This document shows, piece by piece, positions 27,659-36,859 of a DNA stretch of 36,859 nt. The notes below the pieces were generated by a model. It saw only the letters and a program-made list of their open reading frames with translations, was not told the origin of the DNA and did not search any database. The position numbers and the translations under genes were made by a program. Origin of the DNA: Clostridia bacterium. Its GTDB lineage: Bacteria > Bacillota > Clostridia > Oscillospirales > Acutalibacteraceae. The stretch is from assembly GCA_022767925.1 (NCBI GenBank), contig JALENG010000046.1, forward strand, positions 1 through 36,859, in the 5' to 3' direction. Each line of letters starts with the position of its first letter. The first letter of the stretch is position 1.

Positions 27659-28109
27659 GATGGTGCTTCTCCTCTCTGTGCCGGCGCATAAATTCCTCGT
27701 GCTTTTTCTGGAACAGCTCAACCGCCTGCACCACGCCGTCAATAATGGATTCCGGCCGGGCGGCACAGCCCGGTACATAGATATCCACGGGGATGGTTGT
27801 ATCCACTCCGCCCCGAATGTTGTAGCATTCTTTAAAAATCCCGCCGGTACAGGCGCAGGCACCCACGGCCACTACAACCTTGGGGGCGGGCATCTGGCTG
27901 TAAATCTGCTGGACCACTGCCTGGTTCTGGCTGTTGATTCCGCCGGTAATCAGCAGAATATCCGCGTGCAATGGGTTGCCGGTGTTCACGGCGCCAAAGC
28001 GCTCGATATCGTAAACCGGTGTCAGACAGGCCAGCACCTCAATATCACAGCCGTTGCAGCTGCTGCCGTCATAGTGCAGCAGCCAGGGGGAACGTTTCAG
28101 TTTTGCCAT
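27645..28109 (-). CDS. echC: [NiFe] hydrogenase small subunit (EchC/NuoB-like)
   Basis: DGSSCNGCDIEVLACLTP, VGACACTGGIF, YVPGCAARPESIIDGV. Confidence 0.93.
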   Translation of the reverse strand: MAKLKRSPWLLHYDGSSCNGCDIEVLACLTPVYDIERFGAVNTGNPLHADILLITGGINSQNQAVVQQIYSQMPAPKVVVAVGACACTGGIFKECYNIRGGVDTTIPVDIYVPGCAARPESIIDGVVQAVELFQKKHEEFMRRHREEKHHHDGK

Positions 28110-28130
28110 GTTTTCTTTCCTCCTTCCGGC

Positions 28131-29009
28131 TTACAGCAGGTGGATGACGAGATCCAGCACCAGCAGGTTCAGGCCGCCGCACAGCAGAGTAACCAGCCAG
28201 GAAGAGGAAAAAACCTTATCCCATTTCAGGCGGGCGGCGGTATTGTCGACCAGAATTTCCAGAAAATAGACGGCCAGCACTGCCAAAATAGCCAGCGGCC
28301 AGCTGAGCGGATTTTGATTGATAAAGAACAGCGCCAAAATCCCCAACAGCATCACATTCTCGTACCACTCGGCGATTTCGGTCACGGCGTACAGCGAACC
28401 GACCATCTCGGTGGTCACACCGCGCACCATCTCCTGATGGGCGTGGTGACCGGTGGAGAGATCAAAGGGAGATTTTCGCATTTTAATGGTCAGAATAAAC
28501 GAGAAGCCCAGGAAAAAGCCCGGCAGATAGACAATCGGACTCCAGGTATTCTGGGTGATTTCCGCCACCTGGAAACTGCCAGTGGCCAGGTAAAATCCCA
28601 CACAGGTCAGCAGCACCATGGGCTCGTAAGCCATCATCTGCAGCAGTTCCCGCTGGGAAGCCAGGGCGCCGAAGGGGGAATGGGTACTGCACGCGGCCAG
28701 AACCAGGAACATGGCGGCCGTTGTCAAGGCGAAAAAGCCCATCAGCAGGTCATACCCCGCAAAAATCAGGGCGCCGGAGAAGATGACGAAAACCAGATAG
28801 CTGACCACCATGAAGAACTGCGAGCGGTTTACGAGGAAAATCTGTTTATTAAAGAGCTTTACGATATCATAGAACGGCTGGAAGACAGACGGGCCGCGGC
28901 GCCCCTGCATACGGGCGCTGATTTTCCGGTCCATCCCATCCAGCAGGCCGCCCAAAAACGGTGCCAGCAGAATGTAGCCAACACAGCTGAGAACACGGGT
29001 GATATCCAT
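28131..29009 (-). CDS. echB: Ech hydrogenase membrane subunit B (NuoH-like)
   Basis: Multi-TM, MDRKISARMQGRRGPSVFQPFYDIVKLFNK, MVRGVTTEMVGSLYAVTEIAEWYE. Confidence 0.93.
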   Translation of the reverse strand: MDITRVLSCVGYILLAPFLGGLLDGMDRKISARMQGRRGPSVFQPFYDIVKLFNKQIFLVNRSQFFMVVSYLVFVIFSGALIFAGYDLLMGFFALTTAAMFLVLAACSTHSPFGALASQRELLQMMAYEPMVLLTCVGFYLATGSFQVAEITQNTWSPIVYLPGFFLGFSFILTIKMRKSPFDLSTGHHAHQEMVRGVTTEMVGSLYAVTEIAEWYENVMLLGILALFFINQNPLSWPLAILAVLAVYFLEILVDNTAARLKWDKVFSSSWLVTLLCGGLNLLVLDLVIHLL

Positions 29010-29010
29010 C

Positions 29011-30909
29011 TTATACCGCACCTCCCACCAGAATAATGCACAGCATCACGGCCAGACCCGCCGCACTGATGATGATACAGGGATGCAGCAGCCGCTTTTC
29101 CCCGAACAGGTCTGTCATGTACCAGTTGCTGATCTGCAGCTCCTTCTTCTCTCCCAGGGAATCGACAAAATGGTTGTTGTCACCGGCATTGGCCCCGCCC
29201 ATGTACGAGATGACGTACCGGTGGCTGAGGTTGCGGGTGAACAGATAGCTGCAGGAGGGCAAAAGGAAAATGCAGCACAGCATGATAATCATCAGCAGCA
29301 TGTTGTCCGTCGACAATACCTGAACCGATACGCTGAACATCTCGGTCAGCATGGGGTCCACCACCCAGCCCGACAAAAGCGGGAAGGTGGCACACAGCAG
29401 CACCATAAAGACGGCGTGCGCGTACAGGGAAACCCACTCGTTGGGTTTGGTCACGTCGTGTGCCATGCGTACCCGGCTGATGGAGAGGATACGCCCCAGC
29501 CATTTGGTCCAGTAGAACATGGTGGTGGCACTGCCGAAGGCCAGCAGCAGCACCAGCAGAACGTTATCCGCATCTACAAAGGCTTTCAGGGCAGCCCATT
29601 TGGAGATCAGCATACCGAACGGCGCCAGGAACATGCCGGCAATGCCAATGACCATAATCGAAGCGAGCCGCGGCAGCCGGAGCATCAGCGCCTGCATGTC
29701 CTCGATATCGCGGCTGCCCAGCGCATTCTCCACGGCACCCACATCCTGGAACAGCATGGATTTGCTGACGGCATGGAAAATCAGCAGGAAAATCGCCGCC
29801 CACACGGTTTCGTGCATCCCCACACCCGCACAGGCAGTGATCAGCCCCAGATTGGAGATGGTAGAGTAGGCCAGCACCTTTTTGCCGTCGCTCTGCGAAA
29901 TGGCCAGCAGTGAAGCGGCGAAGAAGGTAAAGCCGCCGATCAGGGCGACCATCTGCCCGGTCAGCGTGTCATTCAGGGCAGGGGACAGGCGCAGCAGCAT
30001 GTACACACCGGCCTTGACCATGGTGGCGCTGTGCAGCAGGGCAGAGGTGGGGGTGGGAGCGACCATGGCACCCAGCAGCCACTGAGAGAAGGGGAACTGG
30101 GCCGATTTGGTCAACCCGGCAAAGGCAAGCAGGGCTACTGGAATCACGGCCCCCTGCGAGACGACTGCCTGCAGCGATACCGTGGAGAGCGACAGGGCAC
30201 TGTAAGTAATGGCCACGGCAAAACCCAGCCCTCCCAGCAGGTTCATCCACAAGGCGCGCAACGAATTGTGAATGGCCTCTTCGGTCTGGGTGTATCCGAT
30301 CAGCAGGAATGAGCAGATGGAGGTAATCTCCCAGAAAAAGTCGATCCAAAGCAGGTTTTCCGACAATACCAGCCCGAACATGGCCCCCAGAAATACGAAC
30401 AGCATGGCAAAGAAAAAGGGCCGCCGGTCCCGGAATTCCTTGTGGTGATGGTGGTATCCGCGCATGTAGCCCACGGCGTACAGGCAGATCAGACCGCCGA
30501 TCACCGCTACGATCAGGCACATCAGAATGGACAGCCGGTCAATGCGGATGTGGGCCATCTCCGGCAGAGCGGGGCCGAACAGCTCGAGCCAGGCCAGCAG
30601 CAGTGTCTGCGTGACACTGAGAAGCACGATCAGGTATTTGTGCCGGCGCCCGCAAAGCGCCGCAACCAGCCCCATCAGGAAGAACTCGACCGCCAGCATC
30701 AGGGAATCGACCAGGTGGGTGTTCACAAACAGCTCGATGGGGGTACAGCCGTTTTGAATCCAGAAAAACAGCACCAGGCCGGCCAGCACCATAACGAGAA
30801 CGCTGCCGGTGTACATCACGATATCCCGCACCTTTTGCTTACGCAGAAAAACCAGTACGGCGGCCACCGCAAAGGGAAACAGAATTAAAAGGGGAATCAG
30901 AATTTCCAC
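29011..30909 (-). CDS. echA: Ech hydrogenase membrane subunit A (NuoL/M-like antiporter)
   Basis: Large multi-TM ORF with FAGLTKSAQFPFSQWLLGAMVAPTPTSALLHSATMVKAGVYMLLRL and AYSTISNLGLI. Confidence 0.95.
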   Translation of the reverse strand: MEILIPLLILFPFAVAAVLVFLRKQKVRDIVMYTGSVLVMVLAGLVLFFWIQNGCTPIELFVNTHLVDSLMLAVEFFLMGLVAALCGRRHKYLIVLLSVTQTLLLAWLELFGPALPEMAHIRIDRLSILMCLIVAVIGGLICLYAVGYMRGYHHHHKEFRDRRPFFFAMLFVFLGAMFGLVLSENLLWIDFFWEITSICSFLLIGYTQTEEAIHNSLRALWMNLLGGLGFAVAITYSALSLSTVSLQAVVSQGAVIPVALLAFAGLTKSAQFPFSQWLLGAMVAPTPTSALLHSATMVKAGVYMLLRLSPALNDTLTGQMVALIGGFTFFAASLLAISQSDGKKVLAYSTISNLGLITACAGVGMHETVWAAIFLLIFHAVSKSMLFQDVGAVENALGSRDIEDMQALMLRLPRLASIMVIGIAGMFLAPFGMLISKWAALKAFVDADNVLLVLLLAFGSATTMFYWTKWLGRILSISRVRMAHDVTKPNEWVSLYAHAVFMVLLCATFPLLSGWVVDPMLTEMFSVSVQVLSTDNMLLMIIMLCCIFLLPSCSYLFTRNLSHRYVISYMGGANAGDNNHFVDSLGEKKELQISNWYMTDLFGEKRLLHPCIIISAAGLAVMLCIILVGGAV

Positions 30910-30992
30910 AGTATCCCTCCTCAGGATCCGGGCGGCACCGCTTTTCGCGGAGGAAAGGGCGGCCCGCTTTGGAAAAAATCAGTGAGATTTGT

Positions 30993-31028
30993 GAAATTTC
31001 GAAAATTTATCCAATATTCCGAAATTTC
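30993..31028. repeat. Inverted repeat in the ech upstream region
   Basis: GAAATTTCG-N18-CGAAATTTC; each GAAATTTC is itself palindromic. Confidence 0.6.
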
Positions 31029-31098
31029 ATATTATTCTACCACAGAATTTGGATCTTTATATTTCGAAAAAAGAAAAATAACAAAAAAGCAAAGCGAA

Positions 31099-31141
31099 AG
31101 AAAAGCACTTTTGAACATTTTGTGCCAAAAGTGCTTTTCTG
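31099..31141 (-). terminator. Terminator after etfA
   Basis: AGAAAAGCACTTTTG...CAAAAGTGCTTTTCT perfect 15-bp stem with T-rich minus-strand 3' flank. Confidence 0.8.
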
Positions 31142-31167
31142 AGAAAATACAAGAAAAGGGGACGGAT

Positions 31168-32172
31168 TTATGCCTTCTGCTTTTCGATTTCTTCGATCAT
31201 GGCGGGAATAACCTCGAACAGATCCCCGACAATGGAGTAATCGGCCACCTGGAAAATGGGAGCCTCGGGATCACGATTGATCGCAACGACCGTATCCGAT
31301 CCACTCATACCGGCCAGGTGCTGAATGGCGCCAGAAATGCCGCAGGCAATGTACAGTTTGGGCGAAACCGTTTTGCCGGTCTGCCCGACCTGATGGGCAT
31401 GGGGAATCCAGCCCGCATCAACCGCTGCACGGGAAGCGCCCAGCGTGGCACCCAGCGAATCGGCCAGTTTCTGCAGCAGGGCAAACCCTTCCGCCGATTT
31501 CACACCGCGGCCGCCGGCCACGATAATCTCAGCTTCCTCCAAGTTGACCGCTTCGGCCACTTCCTTTACGCGCTCCAGCAGGTGGACGCGGATCCGGGAG
31601 GGATCCAGATGCAGGTTCTCGTGGATAATCTCACCGGTGCGGCTCTCGTCCAGGGTTCCCTTTTTGAACACGCCGGGGCGTACCGTACCCATCTGGGGAC
31701 GGTGGTCCGGGCACAGAATCTTCGCCATCAGGTTGCCCCCGAAGGCGGGACGGGTCCAGGCAATGTTTCCGGTCTCTTCGTCAATGCCCAGCTCGGTGCA
31801 GTCCGCGGTCAGGCCGGTGCCGATTTTGGCCGCCACACGGGGGGCCACATCGCGGCCGTTGTTGGTCGCGCCGATCAGTACGGCGGAGGGTTGGTATTTC
31901 TCGATCAGAGAAGCGAGAGCATAGGTGCAGGCGTCCGAAGAATACTGGAAATACTCCTCGCCCTCCACCAGAATCGCCTTGTCCGCGCCGTAGGCAATCG
32001 CCGTTTTGGCGGCCTCTTCCACGTCGGCACCGATTACAACGGCAACCAGTTCTTCTCCCAGCTTGTCCGCCAGCTGGCGGCCGGGGGTCAGCAGCTCATA
32101 ACCCACGTTTTTGGCGGTGTTTTCTTCCGTTTCAATCAAAACCCACAGGTTTTTGTAGTTTTCAAAGCTCAT
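31168..32172 (-). CDS. etfA: Electron transfer flavoprotein alpha subunit
   Basis: VAGGRGVKSAEGFALLQKLADSLGATLGASRAAVDAGW, QVGQTGKTVSPKLYIACGISGAIQHLAGM. Confidence 0.97.
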   Translation of the reverse strand: MSFENYKNLWVLIETEENTAKNVGYELLTPGRQLADKLGEELVAVVIGADVEEAAKTAIAYGADKAILVEGEEYFQYSSDACTYALASLIEKYQPSAVLIGATNNGRDVAPRVAAKIGTGLTADCTELGIDEETGNIAWTRPAFGGNLMAKILCPDHRPQMGTVRPGVFKKGTLDESRTGEIIHENLHLDPSRIRVHLLERVKEVAEAVNLEEAEIIVAGGRGVKSAEGFALLQKLADSLGATLGASRAAVDAGWIPHAHQVGQTGKTVSPKLYIACGISGAIQHLAGMSGSDTVVAINRDPEAPIFQVADYSIVGDLFEVIPAMIEEIEKQKA

Positions 32173-32185
32173 ACTTCCACCCCCA

Positions 32186-32992
32186 TTAAATCAACTTGGC
32201 CTTCTGCAGCAGGGAAACCAGCGTACGGCCCGCTTCCTCGCCCGATTCGGCCTCGATCTTTTGTCCGTTTTTCTCGTGGGTGGGGGTAAAGGTGCCGCGC
32301 ACCTTGGTGGGCGACCCCTTCAGGCCGCATTTGGCCGGGTCAATGTTCGGCAGATCCTGGAACGTCAGGGTGGGAATGACCGCCTTGTTGGCCATCATTT
32401 TGCCCTTCAGCGAGGGATAGCGGGGATCAAAGGCTGTTTTCACCACGGTGATCACCGCGGGCAGGTCCGCCGTCAGGTAATCGTAGCCCTCGTCGCTCTC
32501 GCGCTTGACCTTCAGCTTCCCGTCTTCCATCACGGCGTCGCTGGCATAGGTCAGCAGTGCGCGGTCCAGGTGCTGGGCGATCTCCGGGCCCACCTGACCG
32601 GTGTCACCGTCGATCGCCTGTTTGCCGCAGAAGATCAGGTCAAAGGGCGCGCCGTTTTTCTCCTCCAGGGACAGAATGGCCGAGGAAAGGATGTAACTGG
32701 TGGCCAGTGTATCCGAACCGCCGAAAACCCGGTCGCTGATCAGATACGCCTCGTCGGCCCCTTTGCTCAGGCATTCCTTCAGGGCGTTCTTGGCCTGCTC
32801 CGGTCCCATCGAGATCACGGTGATGCGGCTCTGCTTATCCTTGTCCTTCATACGGGAAGCCACTTCCAGCGCATAGGCGTCGAAGGTGCTGACAATGCTG
32901 GGCACGCCGTCGCGGATCAGGGTGTGCTTCACGGGGTCAATTTTGATAGCGGTGGTATCAGGCACCTGCTTGATACAAACCAGAATATTCAT
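32186..32992 (-). CDS. etfB: Electron transfer flavoprotein beta subunit
   Basis: MNILVCIKQVPDT, CGKQAIDGDTGQVGPEIA, LTADLPAVITVV. Confidence 0.97.
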   Translation of the reverse strand: MNILVCIKQVPDTTAIKIDPVKHTLIRDGVPSIVSTFDAYALEVASRMKDKDKQSRITVISMGPEQAKNALKECLSKGADEAYLISDRVFGGSDTLATSYILSSAILSLEEKNGAPFDLIFCGKQAIDGDTGQVGPEIAQHLDRALLTYASDAVMEDGKLKVKRESDEGYDYLTADLPAVITVVKTAFDPRYPSLKGKMMANKAVIPTLTFQDLPNIDPAKCGLKGSPTKVRGTFTPTHEKNGQKIEAESGEEAGRTLVSLLQKAKLI

Positions 32993-33025
32993 AAGCATTT
33001 CCTCCGTATGGTGCATCCGGTTGGA

Positions 33026-34162
33026 TTATTTGATTTTCTTCAGCAGCTGATTGGCAATAACCGTGCGCTGAATCTGGTTGGTGCCCTCATAAATCTGCAG
33101 GATCTTCGAGTCGCGCACCAGCTTCTCCATGGGATACTCGCGCATATAGCCGTAACCACCCATGACCTGCAGGCCGTCCAGCGCTGCCTTTACCGAGACA
33201 TCGCTGCCCTTGGTCTTGGCCATGGCGGCCTCCATGGTGTAGGGTTTACCGGCATCCATCAGCTGAGCGCAGTGCAGATACAGCTGGCGGGCCGCTTCGG
33301 TTTCCATGGCGATATCGGCCAGCATGAACTGAACCGCCTGGAAGTTGCAGATGGCCTTTCCGAACTGCTTGCGCTCGCGACTGTAGGCAGTGGCGATCTC
33401 CAGGGCGCGGCGGGCAATGCCCACACCGAAAGCGCCGATCCCGGGACGGGAGTGGTCCAGCGTCTGCATAATGTACTTAAAGCCGCGGCCCTCTTTGCCC
33501 AGCACATGATCCTTCGGCACGCGGACGTTGTCGAAGATCACTTCGCAGGTGTTGGAAAGGCGCATGCCCATCTTGTCCTCTTCTTTGCCGATGGAAACGC
33601 CCTCGCGGTCGCGCTCCACAATAAAGGCGGTCAGGCCCATAATACCCTTTTCCCGGTTGGTAACCGCCAGTACCGTATAGATTCCGGCGATACCGCCGTT
33701 GGTGATAAAGCACTTGGTGCCGTTAATCACATATTCGTCGCCGTCTTTTACCGCCGTGGTCTGCATGCCGCTGGCATCCGAACCGGCATTGGGCTCGGTC
33801 AGGCAGAAAGCCGCATACTTTTTCTCCTGCATGATGTCGAACCACATCTTCTTCTGCTCGTCATTTCCGGCGATCAGAACCGGGAAGGAAGCCAGGCAGT
33901 TGGCGATCAGCGTGGTGGCAATGCCCAGATCGCCGCGCGCCAGTTCTTCGGCGATGGCAAACATGGTCACGTTGTCCATGCCCATGCCACCCAGTTCTTC
34001 GGGAAGGCACAGGGCACCCAGACCCATATCCAGCGCCTTGTCGAGGATTTCCTCCGGGAATTCGTTGCGCTTCTCGTATTCGGCGGCGTACGGGATAACT
34101 TCGTTATCCACAAATTCTTTTACAAGGTTGACAAGCTCCATGCTCTCTTCGTTCAGTATCAC
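33026..34162 (-). CDS. bcd: Acyl-CoA (butyryl-CoA) dehydrogenase
   Basis: FCLTEPNAGSDASGMQT, GYGYMREYPMEKLVRDSKILQIYEGTNQIQR; GTG start at 34162 after AAAGGAG; linked to etfBA. Confidence 0.93.
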   Translation of the reverse strand: MILNEESMELVNLVKEFVDNEVIPYAAEYEKRNEFPEEILDKALDMGLGALCLPEELGGMGMDNVTMFAIAEELARGDLGIATTLIANCLASFPVLIAGNDEQKKMWFDIMQEKKYAAFCLTEPNAGSDASGMQTTAVKDGDEYVINGTKCFITNGGIAGIYTVLAVTNREKGIMGLTAFIVERDREGVSIGKEEDKMGMRLSNTCEVIFDNVRVPKDHVLGKEGRGFKYIMQTLDHSRPGIGAFGVGIARRALEIATAYSRERKQFGKAICNFQAVQFMLADIAMETEAARQLYLHCAQLMDAGKPYTMEAAMAKTKGSDVSVKAALDGLQVMGGYGYMREYPMEKLVRDSKILQIYEGTNQIQRTVIANQLLKKIK

Positions 34163-34238
34163 AGCTTTCGCTCCTTTTCTCCAAAAAATTCTGCATGCAT
34201 CCGCAGAGAGTTTTCTGGCAGGATTGCATAACGAGTTC

Positions 34239-34267
34239 AGTATAGCATATTTTTTGCAAAACGGCAA
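34239..34267 (-). promoter_or_regulatory. Putative promoter for bcd-etfBA
   Basis: Minus strand TTGCCG-N17-TATACT. Confidence 0.5.
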
Positions 34268-34548
34268 TGTGCTTTTTGTGGAACCGGGGAATAGAAACCG
34301 GGGATATTTGTGCGAATGGCAAAAGAAACATCCGTTTTCCGGGGAGAGTTTGGGGCGCAGACGGTGGAAAAAGGAAAGAGGAAAAATCTCCCCTTGTCTC
34401 CGGCACCAAAATCGGGTATGATGGAGAAAATACGCAATGAAAGGATCGGCCGGTGAACCGGGAGGCGAAAAGGCTGCCGGTTATACATTTCATTTTTGAA
34501 ATGGGAACATGGACAGCGCCGGGTTTATCATTGGGAGGAGAGAACACA

Positions 34549-35037
34549 GTGAAACGCGAGGACTATATTTCGTGGGACGAGTACTTTATGGGGGTGGCCA
34601 TGCTGGCCAGCCGGCGAAGCAAGGATCCCAATACCCAAGTGGGCGCCTGCATTGTCAGCGGGGACAATATCATCCTGTCCACCGGATACAATGGGTTTCC
34701 CATCGGCTGTTCGGATGACGAGTATCCCTGGGACCGGGAGGGGGAAGAAGGGCAGACCAAGTATCCCTATGTGGTGCATGCCGAGCTCAATGCCATTCTC
34801 AATGCCAGCGGGAAGTCCCTGAAGGGTGCGCGGCTGTATGTGGACCTGTTCCCCTGCAACGAATGCGCCAAGGCGATTATCCAGAGCGGAATTAGGGAAG
34901 TGGTGTACTTATCCGACAAATATAATGGTACGCCCATGAATGTGGCCTCCAAGCGAATGCTTTCCTCCGCCGGGGTCAAAGTACGCGCTCTGCAGACCGA
35001 TCTTCGCTCGATTACCCTGGATTTTCACAAAAAATAA
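34549..35037 (+). CDS. dCMP/cytidine deaminase family protein
   Basis: VHAELNAIL and PCNEC zinc motifs, DPNTQVGACIV, GYNGFP; GTG start after GGGAGGAG. Confidence 0.93.
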   Translation: MKREDYISWDEYFMGVAMLASRRSKDPNTQVGACIVSGDNIILSTGYNGFPIGCSDDEYPWDREGEEGQTKYPYVVHAELNAILNASGKSLKGARLYVDLFPCNECAKAIIQSGIREVVYLSDKYNGTPMNVASKRMLSSAGVKVRALQTDLRSITLDFHKK

Positions 35038-35050
35038 GGAAAAGCAGAGA

Positions 35051-35090
35051 AAAGGGGCTTCGGATTGTGTATCCGAAGTCCCTTTTTTGT
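35051..35090 (+). terminator. Terminator after dCMP deaminase gene
   Basis: AAAAGGGGCTTCGGAT...ATCCGAAGTCCCTTTTTT. Confidence 0.85.
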
Positions 35091-35149
35091 GAGAGGAGCG
35101 GGCTCCGGACTGTGCCGAAGGCCCGTGGTTTGGCTGCATTTTTCTGACT

Positions 35150-36001
35150 TTATCCCTTTACGCCCGCGAAGGCAACGCCCTCGACGATATACTTCTGCGC
35201 ACAGGCATATACGATCACGATGGGGATCAGGGAGCAGACGGTTCCGGCCATGATGCTGGCATAGTCGGCACTGTACTGGCTCTTGAACGAGGCCAGCGCC
35301 ACCTGGATGGTGCGCAGACTGTCGCTGTCCAGATACAGCATGGGTCCCATATAGTCGTTCCATACGGCGTTGAAGGTCAGCACCGTCAGAGTGGCCAGAC
35401 CGGTTTTGGTCAGCGGAAGGATAATGTTCCAGTAGGTTCGGAAAGCGCCGCAGCCGTCAATTTTGGCGGCCTCGTGCAGGCTGTCGGGAATACTGAGCAT
35501 ATTCTGCCGCAGCAGGAATACGCCGAAGGCGCTGAAAGCCTGGATCAAAATCAGAGAGGTGTGGGTGTTGTAAAGTCCCAGCCCTTTTACGATGATGTAC
35601 TGGGGTACCATAATGGCATGCCAGGGAACCATCATGGTTGCCAGGTAGAACAGAAAGATCTTATCGCGCCCAGGGAACTGCAGTTTGGTAAAGGCAAAGG
35701 CCGCCATCGAGCAGGTGACCAGCTGCAAAAAGGTGATAATCACAGCGAGCTTGGCCGTATTGAGAAAATAGGTGGGGAAGTTGATTTCGGTCCACACATG
35801 GATATAGTTGTCCAGGCGGAACACTTCCGGAATCCAGCGGATGGGCGTCTGGAATATTTCGACATTGTTTTTAAAGGAAGCGCTGACCATCCACAAAAAC
35901 GGAACCACCATAATAAAGGTAATGAGAAGGCATACCACAAAGCGGACGACGGTACCGGGGCGGATTTTTTTCTTTTTGCGGTTTTGATCGGTTTTTGCCA
36001 C
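35150..36001 (-). CDS. Carbohydrate ABC transporter permease (MalG-like)
   Basis: Multi-TM; EAAKIDGCGAFRTYWNIILPLTKTGLATLTVL EAA loop. Confidence 0.94.
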   Translation of the reverse strand: MAKTDQNRKKKKIRPGTVVRFVVCLLITFIMVVPFLWMVSASFKNNVEIFQTPIRWIPEVFRLDNYIHVWTEINFPTYFLNTAKLAVIITFLQLVTCSMAAFAFTKLQFPGRDKIFLFYLATMMVPWHAIMVPQYIIVKGLGLYNTHTSLILIQAFSAFGVFLLRQNMLSIPDSLHEAAKIDGCGAFRTYWNIILPLTKTGLATLTVLTFNAVWNDYMGPMLYLDSDSLRTIQVALASFKSQYSADYASIMAGTVCSLIPIVIVYACAQKYIVEGVAFAGVKG

Positions 36002-36016
36002 AGAAATAACCCCCTT

Positions 36017-36859
36017 TTACTCGACAACCCATTTCTTCTGTCCGTGCCACTGGATCAGGGTGATAACCAGAATGATCAGGAACAGGAAGTAGGCAATGGC
36101 CGAGGCGTACCCCATATCCCAGTTATCGAATGCCTCTTTATAAATCCGGAACACCAGTACACTGGTTGCGCGCCCGGGTCCGCCCTGGGTGGTGACGTTG
36201 ATGATATCAAAAATCTGGAAAGAGCCGATAAAGCACAGGATCGTAACCATAAAGGTGGTAGGGGACAGCATGGGCCAGGTGACATGCCAGAAGACATTCC
36301 AGCTGTTGGCCCCATCGATCCGGGCCGCTTCATACAGGTGGGGCGGAATATTTTTCAGCCCGCCCATGAACATGATCATGTAATAGCCCGACTGTTTCCA
36401 CACCACTACCAGGATGACCGTGTACAGCGCTGTTTTAGTGGAGAAGAACCACTGGGGCAGGCTGTCAAGGGGTACCCCCAGCGCCAGGAGCAGCTGGTTG
36501 ACCGGCCCCTTTTCCGGCTGGAACAGCAGCATGGCGACACAGCCGATCGCCACCATCGAGGTCAGGTTGGGGAAGAAGTAGACGGTTTTGAAGAAACCGC
36601 CCCCGGCGATGGGCTTATTGAGCAGCATGGCAAGAGCCAGCGCGCAGATAACCGTCAGCGGTACGCTGAGGGCCGAGTAAATCAGGTTGTTGACCAAAGC
36701 GGCCTGAAACTGGGAATCACGGAAGAACTTTGCATAGTTGTCCAGGCCGACAAAAGAGGCCTTGAATCCGTTGAAATCCGTAAAACTGAGCACCAGACCG
36801 GCGACAATCGGAACAGCGGTAAAAACGAAGAAGCCGATAAAGTTGGGCAGAAGAAACAG
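36017..36859 (-). CDS. Sugar ABC transporter permease (MalF-like), truncated by window edge
   Basis: EAARIDGANSWNVFWHVTWPMLSPTTF EAA loop; frame stays open to 36859 (LFLLPNFIGFFVFTAVPIVAGLVLSFTDF). Confidence 0.94.
   Translation of the reverse strand: MFLLPNFIGFFVFTAVPIVAGLVLSFTDFNGFKASFVGLDNYAKFFRDSQFQAALVNNLIYSALSVPLTVICALALAMLLNKPIAGGGFFKTVYFFPNLTSMVAIGCVAMLLFQPEKGPVNQLLLALGVPLDSLPQWFFSTKTALYTVILVVVWKQSGYYMIMFMGGLKNIPPHLYEAARIDGANSWNVFWHVTWPMLSPTTFMVTILCFIGSFQIFDIINVTTQGGPGRATSVLVFRIYKEAFDNWDMGYASAIAYFLFLIILVITLIQWHGQKKWVVE

Noticed and set aside
32261-34231. 656-aa plus-strand ORF
   Set aside because: Antisense to etfB and bcd; His/Gly/Gln-rich shadow translation.
34163-34267. Rex operator upstream of bcd-etfBA
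   Set aside because: No TTGTTAANNNNTTAACAA-like sequence was found in this region.
1-36859. CRISPR arrays, rRNA or tRNA genes, IS elements
   Set aside because: No regularly spaced repeats, RNA gene signatures or transposase ORFs were recognised on reading; a dedicated scan (tRNAscan-SE, CRISPR finder) would be needed to confirm absence.

Overview
The window looks like a GC-rich Firmicutes (Clostridia, probably Oscillospiraceae-like) chromosome segment. Everything here was read by eye from the supplied sequence and ORF track; no database search was run. Left end: the 5' end of a probable guaA-type GMP synthase gene, then an AT-richer decayed prophage fragment. That fragment has a frameshifted YjcQ-like remnant, a 67-aa ORF, an SPP1-gp7/Mu-F minor head protein with a JAB-like C-terminal extension, and a truncated upstream ORF. 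Next come a CIRCE element and two tandem Hsp20 genes, a Nudix/MTA-SAH nucleosidase/cyclase/TIM-barrel operon, lexA, an M23 peptidase with a terminator in its leader, glycogen phosphorylase and 4-alpha-glucanotransferase, and a HAD phosphatase. The right half is rich in redox-energy genes: NfnAB-like transhydrogenase, iron alcohol dehydrogenase, a six-subunit Ech-type [NiFe] hydrogenase followed by hypF-C-D-E, and bcd-etfB-etfA. dCMP deaminase and a partial sugar ABC transporter end the window. The observations most worth checking are: the head protein with the JAB-like tail and overlapping small ORF; the Ech ferredoxin subunit with six CxxCxxCxxxCP motifs built from 65-codon repeats; a short uORF plus hairpin in the Hsp20 leader; a possible attenuator ahead of the M23 gene; and a Rex-like operator at the alcohol dehydrogenase promoter.
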